The notes under the pieces: model-generated
Told to the model about the DNA's origin: nothing
Database searches by the model: none
Seen by the model: only the letters and a program-made list of their open reading frames with translations
Program-made: the position numbers and the translations under genes
Part shown: positions 1-6,290 of the stretch, piece after piece
Position numbering within the stretch: position 1 is the first letter of the stretch
Layout of the letters: each line of letters starts with the position of its first letter
NCBI GenBank assembly: GCA_014376885.1
Contig: JACMQR010000331.1
Location: forward strand, 1-7,822
Direction: 5' to 3'
Origin: Polaromonas sp.
GTDB taxonomy: Bacteria; Pseudomonadota; Gammaproteobacteria; Burkholderiales; Burkholderiaceae_C
Length of the DNA stretch: 7,822 nt

Positions 1-1103
1 GCCACCGGCTGGCCGTTGCAGCGCACCATCTTGATGACGATCTGCAGCGGCTCGCAGCCCAGGTCGTTGGTCAGGTTGGTGCCGATGCCGAAGGCCAGGT
101 GGCAGCGCCCCTTGAACTGCCGGTACAGCTCGATGGTCGGGGGCACCGTCAGCTCATCGCTGAAGATCAGCGTCTTGGTCTTGGGAACGACACGGTTTTT
201 TGCATAGTGGGCAATCATGCGCTCGCCCCACTGGAACGGGTCGCCGCTGTCATGGCGCGCGCCATCAAACAGCTTGCAGAAGTACAGGTCGAAGTCGCGC
301 AGGAAGGCGCTCATGCCATACACGTCGGACAGCGCAATGCCCAGGTCGCCCCGGTATTCCTTGGCCCACGACTCGAAACCGAACACCTGGCTGTCGCGCA
401 GGCGCGTGCCAAGCGCTTGGCAGGCCTGCAGGTATTCGTGCGCCATGGTGCCCAGCGGCGTCAAGCCCAGCTTCATGGCAAACAGCACATTGCTGGTGCC
501 GGCCAGTTGCCCGTCGGCTCCGGTGCCCAGGCGGGTGGCCAGGGTGCGCAGCACTTCTTCGTGCCAAGCCTTGCTGAAGCGCCGGCGCGTGCCGTAGTCG
601 GCAATCTTGAGTTCGGCCAGACTTCTGACCTGCAACTGGCCAATTTTTATTTCCAGGCGCTTGCGGCCTTCGGCAAGACCAGGCGGCTTTTGCGTGTTGC
701 GGAAATAGACCTCGTTGATGATGGCCAGCACCGGAATCTCGAACAAGATGGTGTGCAGCCACGGCCCCCGGATCAGCACCTCGATCTCGCCCGAAGGCAG
801 GGCCTTGACGCTGACATACTTTTCATTGAGCCGGAAGATGCCCAGAAAGTCGACAAAGTCGCTTTTGATGAAGCGCATGGCCTTGAGGTAGGCGAGCTCC
901 GCATCCTGGAACTGCAGACTGCACAGCCCGCGGATTTCCTCGCGTATCTCGTGCACATAGAACGACAGGTCGCCGATGTCGGGCGCGCCGGCATTGCGGC
1001 ACTTGAACTTGTATTCGACTTCGGCGCCCGGGAACTGGTGCAGCACCACCTGCATCATGGTGAACTTGTACAGGTCGGTGTCGAGCAGGCTGGTGATGAT
1101 CAT
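1..1103 (-). CDS. pncB: Nicotinate phosphoribosyltransferase (PncB), C-terminus cut by window edge
   Basis: Cytoplasmic enzyme of NAD salvage. It joins nicotinate and phosphoribosyl pyrophosphate, with ATP hydrolysis, to make nicotinate mononucleotide. About 367 residues are visible; E. coli PncB is 400, so roughly the last 30 lie outside the window. Seen in the translation: an N-terminal [14 protein letters not shown] segment (residues 5-18), a GTRRRFS motif near residue 170, GTMAHEY with His222 matching the phosphorylated histidine of the family, RHDSGDP (283-289) and FGIGTNLT (338-345) of the phosphate-binding barrel, and [13 protein letters not shown] at the cut end. These line up along their whole length with E. 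coli PncB as remembered. The ATG at 1103 has an AGGG ribosome-binding site 6 nt upstream. The gene sits 81 nt downstream of the FKBP gene on the same strand, with a hairpin between them. Identification is firm; only the missing C-terminus is unseen. Confidence 0.96.
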   Translation of the reverse strand, partial: MIITSLLDTDLYKFTMMQVVLHQFPGAEVEYKFKCRNAGAPDIGDLSFYVHEIREEIRGLCSLQFQDAELAYLKAMRFIKSDFVDFLGIFRLNEKYVSVKALPSGEIEVLIRGPWLHTILFEIPVLAIINEVYFRNTQKPPGLAEGRKRLEIKIGQLQVRSLAELKIADYGTRRRFSKAWHEEVLRTLATRLGTGADGQLAGTSNVLFAMKLGLTPLGTMAHEYLQACQALGTRLRDSQVFGFESWAKEYRGDLGIALSDVYGMSAFLRDFDLYFCKLFDGARHDSGDPFQWGERMIAHYAKNRVVPKTKTLIFSDELTVPPTIELYRQFKGRCHLAFGIGTNLTNDLGCEPLQIVIKMVRCNGQPV

Positions 1104-1142
1104 GGTGAACCCTGATGGCCCGGTAAAGAAAAATACATGGCG

Positions 1143-1162
1143 CGGGCCGGTTGACCGGCCCG
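1143..1162 (-). terminator. GC-rich hairpin between FKBP gene and pncB
   Basis: A perfect 8-bp stem (CGGGCCGG / CCGGCCCG) closes a 4-nt loop, 22 nt after the FKBP stop codon. On the minus strand it is followed, after about 7 nt, by a T-rich stretch (TATTTTTCTTT). The T-tract is not directly next to the stem, so this is a weak candidate for an intrinsic terminator of the FKBP gene. It could equally be a structured pncB leader, since pncB starts 39 nt past the stem. Confidence 0.4.
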
Positions 1163-1184
1163 GCGCGCGTTACCGAGGTGGCGT

Positions 1185-1538
1185 TCAGGTGCCGAGAAAG
1201 TCCACTTCAAACAGCAAGGTGGCATTCGGTGGAATCGCGCCGCCAGCGCCGCGCGCGCCGTAGCCGAGCGCTGCCGGAATCACCAGGCGGCGCGTGCCGC
1301 CGACGGACATGCCCTGCACGCCCTCGTCCCAGCCCTTGATGACTTCGCCGGCACCAAGTGAAAACTGGAACGGCTGGCCGCGGTCCTTGCTGGAATCGAA
1401 TTTTTTACCCTGCACGCCGTCGTTGAACAGCCAGCCGGTGTAGTGCACCTTGACATACTGGCCGGCTTTGGCAATGGCGCCGGTGCCGAGCACCGTGTCT
1501 TCGTACTGGAGCCCCGAGGCGGTGGTGGTGGTGGTCAT
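1185..1538 (-). CDS. FKBP-type peptidyl-prolyl cis-trans isomerase, single domain
   Basis: A 117-residue, single-domain, FK506-binding-protein-type prolyl isomerase. It catalyses cis-trans isomerisation of Xaa-Pro bonds in protein folding. No signal peptide is visible, so it is probably cytoplasmic. Nearly all FKBP12 pocket residues can be placed: Tyr33 in VHYTGWL, Phe47-Asp48 in KKFDSS, Val66-Ile67 and Trp70 in EVIKGWDEG, Tyr93 in ALGYG, and Phe110 in LLFEVDFL. The short bulge RGAGGAIPPNATL (96-108) is usual in bacterial single-domain FKBPs. The frame is open upstream to 1646, but the ATG at 1538 has a strong AAAGGA site 7 nt away, and translation from there gives the family's normal N-terminus. 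The protein begins with a run of five threonines. It lies 82 nt downstream of livF and may have its own promoter, though only a -10-like TAATAT (1567-1572, minus strand) is visible with no matching -35. Client proteins are unknown. Confidence 0.95.
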   Translation of the reverse strand: MTTTTTASGLQYEDTVLGTGAIAKAGQYVKVHYTGWLFNDGVQGKKFDSSKDRGQPFQFSLGAGEVIKGWDEGVQGMSVGGTRRLVIPAALGYGARGAGGAIPPNATLLFEVDFLGT

Positions 1539-1545
1539 GGCAAGG

Positions 1546-1551
1546 TCCTTT
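1546..1551 (-). promoter_or_regulatory. Ribosome-binding site fixing the FKBP start
   Basis: AAAGGA on the minus strand, 7 nt before the ATG at 1538. It decides in favour of this start over codons in the open frame that continues upstream to 1646. Confidence 0.75.
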
Positions 1552-1620
1552 GAATGTGGATGGAAAATATTACGCCGCACAGAACACCGGCGCTGCAGCG
1601 GCTGGCGCGCCGCGCCGTGT

Positions 1621-2262
1621 TCACGAATGCCTGACTTTACCCGCAACCAGCCAGAGCAAGCGGTCGGCGGCGAAGGCCAGTTGGCGATTTTGTTCCACCA
1701 CCAAAAGCGCCATGCCGCCGCGCCTCAAGTCCAGCAGCGCGTCGCGGATCGCTTCGACCAGCACCGGCGCAATGCCTTCGCAGGGCTCGTCAAGCAACAA
1801 GACCTTCGGGCGGGTCATCAAGGTGCGGCCAATGGCCAGCATCTGCTGCTGGCCGCCGCTCAGCTGGCCAGCGGGCCGGTCAAGCAGGGTTTTAAGGGCC
1901 GGAAACAGCGCCAGCACCCGGGCCTCAAGCGCGCTGGCGTCGCGGCCGGCGGCGATATGCAGGTTTTCGCGCACCGTCAGGCCGCTGAACAGCCGCCGGT
2001 CCTCGGCGACATAGCCGATGCCGGCCTGGGCCCGCCGGTGCGTTTGCCAGAGCGCCACCTCCTGCAGGCCGCCAGAATCCTGAAAGCTAATCCGCCCCTC
2101 GGTGCGCACCTCCAGGCCCATGACCGCCTTGAGCAAGGTTGACTTGCCCGCGCCGTTGAGCCCCTGCAGCACGACCATTTCTCCGGCTGCCACCTGCAGC
2201 GACACGCCGAACAAAGCCTGCGCCTGGCCATAAAACGCCTTGAGCTGGTCCACCTCAAGCAT
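1621..2262 (-). CDS. livF: LivF-type ABC transporter ATPase, short C-terminus
   Basis: One of the two cytoplasmic ATPases that power the HAAT-family importer encoded just upstream. Motifs in order: Walker A GLNGAGKST (34-42), the Q-loop region with EDRRLFSGLTVREN (87-100) as is typical of LivF, signature LSGGQQQ (134-140), Walker B VLLLDEP (154-160) with its catalytic Glu, and VEQN (189-192) where LivF proteins carry Gln at the usual H-loop His. The ATG at 2262 overlaps the livG stop by 8 nt (ATGCTTGA), implying translational coupling. The frame is open upstream to 2364, but that part is livG sequence in another frame. The protein is 213 residues against 237 for E. coli LivF. It stops right after the last beta-strand region (LWLVAGKVRHS) and lacks the usual final ~20 residues. 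I looked in the other two frames downstream and saw no continuation, so this is not an obvious simple frameshift. Confidence 0.93.
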   Translation of the reverse strand: MLEVDQLKAFYGQAQALFGVSLQVAAGEMVVLQGLNGAGKSTLLKAVMGLEVRTEGRISFQDSGGLQEVALWQTHRRAQAGIGYVAEDRRLFSGLTVRENLHIAAGRDASALEARVLALFPALKTLLDRPAGQLSGGQQQMLAIGRTLMTRPKVLLLDEPCEGIAPVLVEAIRDALLDLRRGGMALLVVEQNRQLAFAADRLLWLVAGKVRHS

Positions 2263-3013
2263 GCCCGGCTCCCGGGCTTGAACTGTCCCCCAGATAAAGC
2301 CGGCGCACGGCGGCATCGCGGGAAATTTCCTGGAATGAGCCTTGCGCGGCCAGCCGGCCCTCAATCAGCACCAGCACCCGGTCGGCCACGCCGGCCACCG
2401 CGTCCATGTTGTGCTCGGTGTAGAGCACCGCCAGGCCGTCGGCCGCCAGCTGCTTGACGAGTTGCATCAGGCTGGCGCGCTCGGCTTCGGCCAAACCAGC
2501 GGCGGGTTCGTCCAGCAGCAGCAAGCCCGGCCGGGCAGCCAGCGCCAGCGCCAGTTCCAGTCTTTTTTTGGCGCCATAAGGCAGGCTGAGCGCATCGCTA
2601 TCGGCCAGCGCCAGCAGACCGGTTTGCGCCAGCAGCGCGCTGGCCGCTTGCAGTGACAAACCGTCCAGCTGTTTGAAAGCCGAAATTGCCGTATCTGCAC
2701 GACTGGCCTGCACGGCCAGCTGCACATTTTGTAGCACGCTCAAGGCTTCAAACACCTGCGCCACCTGAAACGTGCGGGCCACTCCGTGCCGCAGCCGGGC
2801 CGCCGGGCTCAAGGCTTGCAGCGCCTGGCCATGCCACTCGACATGGCCGCCGGTCAACGGGTACTGCCCGGCAATGCAGGCAAAGCAGGTCGACTTGCCT
2901 GCCCCGTTGGGGCCGATCAGCGCCACGCACTGGCCCACCTGCACCTCAAAGCTCACGCCATCGACCGCACGAATGCCACCGAAATGCTTGACCAGCTGCA
3001 CTACCTTGAGCAT
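2255..3013 (-). CDS. livG: LivG-type ABC transporter ATPase
   Basis: Second cytoplasmic ATPase of the same importer, 252 residues (E. coli LivG is 255). Motifs: Walker A GPNGAGKST (34-42), ARTFQVAQVFEALSVLQNV around 79-97 (the Q-loop region, typical of LivG), the LivG-style degenerate signature LSLPYGAKKRLELA (142-155), Walker B LLLLDEP (164-170), H-loop TEHNM with His201, and a YLG segment near the C-terminus (240-242) as usual. The ATG at 3013 shares one base with the stop codon of the permease gene (TGATG). The open frame that runs on upstream to 3202 is permease sequence out of frame, so the internal ATG is the right start. It is expected to form a heterodimer with LivF on the LivH/LivM-like halves of the fused permease. 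Substrate cannot be read from the ATPases. Confidence 0.95.
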   Translation of the reverse strand: MLKVVQLVKHFGGIRAVDGVSFEVQVGQCVALIGPNGAGKSTCFACIAGQYPLTGGHVEWHGQALQALSPAARLRHGVARTFQVAQVFEALSVLQNVQLAVQASRADTAISAFKQLDGLSLQAASALLAQTGLLALADSDALSLPYGAKKRLELALALAARPGLLLLDEPAAGLAEAERASLMQLVKQLAADGLAVLYTEHNMDAVAGVADRVLVLIEGRLAAQGSFQEISRDAAVRRLYLGDSSSPGAGHA

Positions 3014-4890
3014 CAGCGACTCCCTGGGATGGCGCGCAGGCGCATTGAGCCGATACGGGGCAGAAGCCCCAGCAGCCCGGACGGCGCGGCCACCATGATC
3101 AGCATGATGAACCCGCCCAGCAGGCCGCGCCAGTAGCTCACTTCCCGCCCCAGTTCGGCGCTCAGGTAGGTCAGCAGCACGCTGCCCACGCCAGCGCCCC
3201 ACAGCTGGTGCACGCCGCCCAGCAGCACGACCAGCAGCGCATCGACCGACGTGGACACGGCCGCCAGCGACGGAAACACCGCGCCTTTGTGGGCCGCAAA
3301 CAAGCCACCCGCCAAGCCGGCGAGCACCGCGCTTTGCACAAACACCCGGTACTGCAGCCTGCCAATGGACAGCCCCGACGCTGCGGCCCGCAGGGGTGCG
3401 TCGCGCGCGGCCTGCAAGGCTGCGCCCATCACCGACCGGCTGAACCAGCGCAGTCCAAAAATCGCTGCCAGCGCCAGCGCCACCAGCAGCCCGTAAAAAA
3501 CCGGCCGGCCTTCATCGGTCACCAGCACCAGGCCGATCAGCCCGTTGTCGCCGCCGCTCAAGCTGACCCATTGCGTGGCGCCGGCCCAGATGACCTGTGC
3601 CAGGGCCAGCGACAGCATCGCCAGGTACACGCCGCTGCTTCTGACCACCGCCGCGCCGAACACACTGGCCACCGCCAGGGCCGCGCCGCAGCCAGCAGCC
3701 AGCGCCACCAGCAGCGACGCGCCCCACAGGCTGTGCGACAGCGCCGCGCCATACGCTCCCAGGGCAAAAAATGCCGCATGGCCAAAGCTGACCAGCCCGC
3801 CCAGCGCCATCATGGCTTGCAGGCTGATGCCAAAGATCATGAGAATCAGCCCGTCGGCGGCCAGTGCCTGCCAGTAGGCGCCGCCCGTCCAGGCCAGCCC
3901 GGCCAGCAGCACGAACAAGGCGCTGCTCACGCCGGCCCCGACGCGCCCCAGCCGCAGACCGTGAAATTTTTCGGCAGCCTGGCGCGGCGCAGCCTGTGCC
4001 AGCAGGGCCGCTGCCTGTCCCCCGAGTCCCTGCGGCTTGAGCACCAGCACCACCGCCATTGTCAAAAAAACGACCACCAGCGTGGCCTGCGGAAACAGCG
4101 CCGTGCCAAAGGCATGCACCAGGCCGATCAGCAAGGCCGCGACAAATGCGCCGCCGATGCTGCCCAGCCCGCCAGTGACGACCACGACAAAGGTTTCGAC
4201 AATCACATTGATGTCCATCTGCAGATGGGCCGGCTCGCGCGGCAGCTGCAGCGCGCCACCCAGGCCGGCCAGGGCGCAGCCCAGCACCACCGCGCCCAGC
4301 ATCAAGGGCTTGGGGTTGACGCCCAGCGCCGCCAGCATGGTGCGGTCTTGCGTGGCGGCACGCAGCCGCCGGCCAAACCGCGAGCGGTGCAGCAGCAGGT
4401 GCAGCCCGCCCCACACCAGTGGCCCGAGGGCAATCATCACCAGCGGGTACAACGGAAAAAAGTCGTCGCCAATCTGCACCGACCCCTTGAGCCCCGGAAA
4501 GCGCGGCGCAAACACCTCATCCGGACCAAAGCCCCATTGCATGGCATCGTGCATCGCCAGCGTCAAGCCAAAGGTGGCGACCAGCTGGTACAGCTCAGGC
4601 GCGCCCGCCATGCGTCTTAACAGAAAGAATTCGGCTATTGCGCCTGCCAGTCCTGCGCAAGCAGCTCCTAAAAGCATAGCAATCAGGTACAATGCCGCGC
4701 TGTCGCCCCAGGCCGGAAACCAGTTCGTCACCCAGTGTGCGGTGAACAGCGCCCCCAGCATGAAAAAGCTGCCATGGGCGAAGTTGACGATCCGCGTGAC
4801 GCCGAAGATAAGCGTCAGCCCGGCCGCCATTAAAAATAGCGTGGTGGCGTACGACAGGCCGCCGAGCAGCTGGACGACGGAAAAGCTCAT
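3013..4890 (-). CDS. livHM: Fused LivH-LivM permease of a HAAT-family ABC importer
   Basis: A 625-residue inner-membrane protein that joins the two normally separate permeases of a branched-chain-amino-acid-type importer. The first half (about 1-295) is LivH-like: an N-terminal hydrophobic helix, VNFAHGSFFMLGA, the cytoplasmic ATPase-contact segment TQDRTMLAALGVN, and VVVTGGLGSIGGAFVAALLIG. The second half (about 330-625) is LivM-like: ALGGLVSFGHAAFFALGAYG, LSGGDNGLIGL, the contact segment LQAARDAPLRAAASG, and LLGGVHQLWGAGVGSVLLTYL. An Ala/Gln-rich linker lies near 3960-4040. The start is uncertain. ATG 4890 gives the normal LivH N-terminus (MSFSVVQLL) but has no clear ribosome-binding site. 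ATG 4938 has AGGG about 10 nt upstream and would add 16 residues. A TTG at 4962 would add 24. The family imports amino acids, amides, urea or aromatic acids; no binding protein in the window tells which. Codon use is atypical at about 4612-4700. Confidence 0.93.
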   Translation of the reverse strand: MSFSVVQLLGGLSYATTLFLMAAGLTLIFGVTRIVNFAHGSFFMLGALFTAHWVTNWFPAWGDSAALYLIAMLLGAACAGLAGAIAEFFLLRRMAGAPELYQLVATFGLTLAMHDAMQWGFGPDEVFAPRFPGLKGSVQIGDDFFPLYPLVMIALGPLVWGGLHLLLHRSRFGRRLRAATQDRTMLAALGVNPKPLMLGAVVLGCALAGLGGALQLPREPAHLQMDINVIVETFVVVVTGGLGSIGGAFVAALLIGLVHAFGTALFPQATLVVVFLTMAVVLVLKPQGLGGQAAALLAQAAPRQAAEKFHGLRLGRVGAGVSSALFVLLAGLAWTGGAYWQALAADGLILMIFGISLQAMMALGGLVSFGHAAFFALGAYGAALSHSLWGASLLVALAAGCGAALAVASVFGAAVVRSSGVYLAMLSLALAQVIWAGATQWVSLSGGDNGLIGLVLVTDEGRPVFYGLLVALALAAIFGLRWFSRSVMGAALQAARDAPLRAAASGLSIGRLQYRVFVQSAVLAGLAGGLFAAHKGAVFPSLAAVSTSVDALLVVLLGGVHQLWGAGVGSVLLTYLSAELGREVSYWRGLLGGFIMLIMVAAPSGLLGLLPRIGSMRLRAIPGSR

Positions 4891-4961
4891 GTGGGCTGCG
4901 AGGCTACGGGCTGCATCTTTTGACCCGAAAATAAGCATACGGTGAGCACCCTGCCCGTGCA

Positions 4962-4979
4962 AGTTCCGGCCGCGGAACT
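4962..4979. other. Small perfect hairpin between nitroreductase and permease genes
   Basis: Inverted repeat AGTTCCG / CGGAACT with a 4-nt loop. It lies 77 nt past the nitroreductase stop and just before the permease start candidates. No T-run follows on either strand, so it is not a typical intrinsic terminator. It could still stop or stabilise the upstream transcript, or be chance. Confidence 0.3.
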
Positions 4980-5011
4980 GGCTTTACCAGGCCGCAGGCG
5001 GGGCAGCCACC

Positions 5012-5055
5012 TCGGGGGGCAGCGAACCACACGCAGTGGGGAGCGTGGGGGCCCA
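5012..5055. repeat. Probable dispersed intergenic repeat unit, C-run/G-run rich
   Basis: This stretch lies directly after the nitroreductase stop codon (5057-5059). It reads, on the plus strand, TCGGGGGGCAGCGAACC, then a small stem CCAC/GTGG (5027-5030 with 5036-5039), then GGGGAGCGTGGGGGCCCA. From memory, near-identical GGGGCAGCGAACC...GGGGAGCGTGGGGGC strings occur between genes in many Comamonadaceae genomes, often just after stop codons. Only one copy is in this window, so repeat status rests on recollection, not on the sequence here. A related GGGGCAGC occurs at 5000-5007. Confidence 0.45.
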
Positions 5056-5056
5056 T

Positions 5057-5842
5057 CTAGTCCAGCCAGGTGGTGAATTCAGCAGCGCTGACGCGCGGCG
5101 TGCGAAAGGTGTTCACCAGCGCCGACTCGTCGGCATAACCCAGCGCCATGCCGCAGACCAGCATTTCGCCCTCAGCCGCGCCGATGTGCGGCAGGATGAT
5201 CTTGGCAAAGCCATTCCAGGCCGCCTGCGGGCAGGTGTGCAGGCCGTGGCCACGGGCAGCGACCATGAGGTTTTCCATGAACATGCCGTAGTCCACCAGC
5301 GAGCCCCGGCCCATCACCCGGTCCAGGGTGAACATCAGGCCGACCGGCGCATCGAAAAACCGGTAGTTGCGCTGGTGCTGCAGGTGCATCTTGTCCTTGT
5401 CGCCCTTGGTTATGCCGAGCAGCCCGTACAAGCCCCAGCCGTTTTCGCGCCGCCGGTCGATGTAGGGCGACACCCACTTTTCCGGGTAATAGTCGTATTC
5501 CTCCTTGTATTCCGAGGCCAGGGCCGGGTCGGCGCGCAGGGCGTCGTGCGCCTGGCAGACCTTGTCGACCAAGCCGGCGCGGCTGGCGCCCTGCAGCACG
5601 TAGGCTTTCCACGGCTGGGTATTGGTGCCCGACGGGGCGCGGCTGGCCAGCTGCAGCAAATGCTCGATCAGGGCGCGCGGCACCGGCGCGGGCAAGAACT
5701 CGCGCATCGACTGGCGGCTGTCAATCGCCCGGTCGACCGCATTGGCCGGTGGCTGGCAGGCGTTGCTGGGTGCGTCGTCGGGCGCGAAATCGCCGGCAAT
5801 GACGGTGTGGGCCGGGAAAACAGGAAGATCAGTGGGATTCAC
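5057..5842 (-). CDS. FMN-dependent nitroreductase family oxidoreductase
   Basis: A 261-residue flavoenzyme of the nitroreductase fold, expected to use FMN and NAD(P)H to reduce nitroaromatics, quinones or another electron acceptor in the cytoplasm. Seen: SRQSMREF (42-49) with the two arginines that bind the FMN phosphate, APSGTNTQPWKAYV (69-82), the central PVGLMFTLDR (166-175), DYGMFMENLMVAARGHGLHTCPQ (184-206), and a C-terminal GMALGYAD (231-238). This pattern resembles the PnbA/NfnB-like branch rather than the NfsA branch. About 35 residues precede the core, making it longer than minimal family members. The start is GTG at 5842; its GTGA overlaps the thioesterase stop, and a GGAG site lies 8 nt upstream inside the thioesterase gene. 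This implies coupled translation. The true substrate is unknown. Confidence 0.92.
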   Translation of the reverse strand: MNPTDLPVFPAHTVIAGDFAPDDAPSNACQPPANAVDRAIDSRQSMREFLPAPVPRALIEHLLQLASRAPSGTNTQPWKAYVLQGASRAGLVDKVCQAHDALRADPALASEYKEEYDYYPEKWVSPYIDRRRENGWGLYGLLGITKGDKDKMHLQHQRNYRFFDAPVGLMFTLDRVMGRGSLVDYGMFMENLMVAARGHGLHTCPQAAWNGFAKIILPHIGAAEGEMLVCGMALGYADESALVNTFRTPRVSAAEFTTWLD

Positions 5843-6285
5843 TTGAGCAGCTCCAGTACAGACAAAAGTTCAGGGGGCAGGAACGAGACGGGCCGGCGCG
5901 TGGCGCGGTCCACATAGACATGAACGAAATGGCCTTTGGCAGCGCACGGCAGGTGCTCATTGCCCGCGAACAGGGCCACTTCGTAGCGCACGCTGGACGC
6001 GCCGACATGGGCCACGCGGATGCCGGCTGTCACGGCTTGCGGAAAAGCCAGCGGCGAAAAATAATTGCAGCCGGTTTCCACCACCAGCCCGATCACGCTG
6101 CCGCCGTGAATGTCCAGCGCGCCGCGCTCGATCAGCAGGCCGTTGACGGCGGTGTCAAACCAGCTGTAGTACACGACGTTGTTCACATGGCCATACAGGT
6201 CGTTGTCCGACCACCGGGTGCCAATGGGCCGAAATGCCTTGAAAGCGCTTTGAAATTCGGCTAGGGGACGCGGCGGCAGGGTCAT
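5839..6285 (-). CDS. 4-hydroxybenzoyl-CoA-thioesterase-like hot-dog acyl-CoA thioesterase
   Basis: A 148-residue cytoplasmic hot-dog protein that should hydrolyse an acyl-CoA (or acyl-ACP) thioester. The family hallmark is clear: RWSDNDLYGHVNNVVYYSWFD (24-44), with Asp29 in the place of the catalytic Asp of 4-hydroxybenzoyl-CoA thioesterase, followed by the long helix. VVETGCNYFSPLAFPQ (68-83) and RVAHVGASSVRYEVALF (90-106) form the beta-sheet seen in YbgC/FcbC-like proteins. Length is normal. The ATG at 6285 lies 5 nt after the deacetylase stop (TAG, 6291-6293); no good ribosome-binding site is visible, so it probably depends on translation of the upstream gene. It overlaps the nitroreductase start by 4 nt. 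Chain length or aromatic preference cannot be told from sequence. Confidence 0.92.
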   Translation of the reverse strand: MTLPPRPLAEFQSAFKAFRPIGTRWSDNDLYGHVNNVVYYSWFDTAVNGLLIERGALDIHGGSVIGLVVETGCNYFSPLAFPQAVTAGIRVAHVGASSVRYEVALFAGNEHLPCAAKGHFVHVYVDRATRRPVSFLPPELLSVLELLK

Positions 6286-6290
6286 GGCCG

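Noticed and set aside
99..1115. Long plus-strand open frame (338 codons) opposite pncB
   Set aside because: It is an antisense shadow of a well-recognised gene in GC-rich DNA; its translation is low-complexity (Gln/Ala/His/Arg-rich) with no recognisable motif.
1601..1616. GGCGC/GCGCC inverted repeat just after the livF stop as a terminator
   Set aside because: The loop is 3 nt or less and no T-run follows; such repeats are expected by chance in this GC-rich spacer.
2255..2364. Upstream-extended LivF start at 2364
   Set aside because: The extra 34 residues are livG sequence in another frame. ATG 2262 overlaps the livG stop in the usual coupled fashion and starts the family N-terminus.
3208..4620. 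Plus-strand open frame of 470 codons opposite the fused permease
   Set aside because: The translation is an extreme Gln/Arg/His/Ala mix expected from reading hydrophobic GC-rich codons backwards. The minus-strand permease explains the region fully.
5036..5917. Plus-strand open frame of 293 codons opposite the nitroreductase
   Set aside because: Shadow of the nitroreductase; no domain, and it runs across the nitroreductase/thioesterase junction without regard to it.
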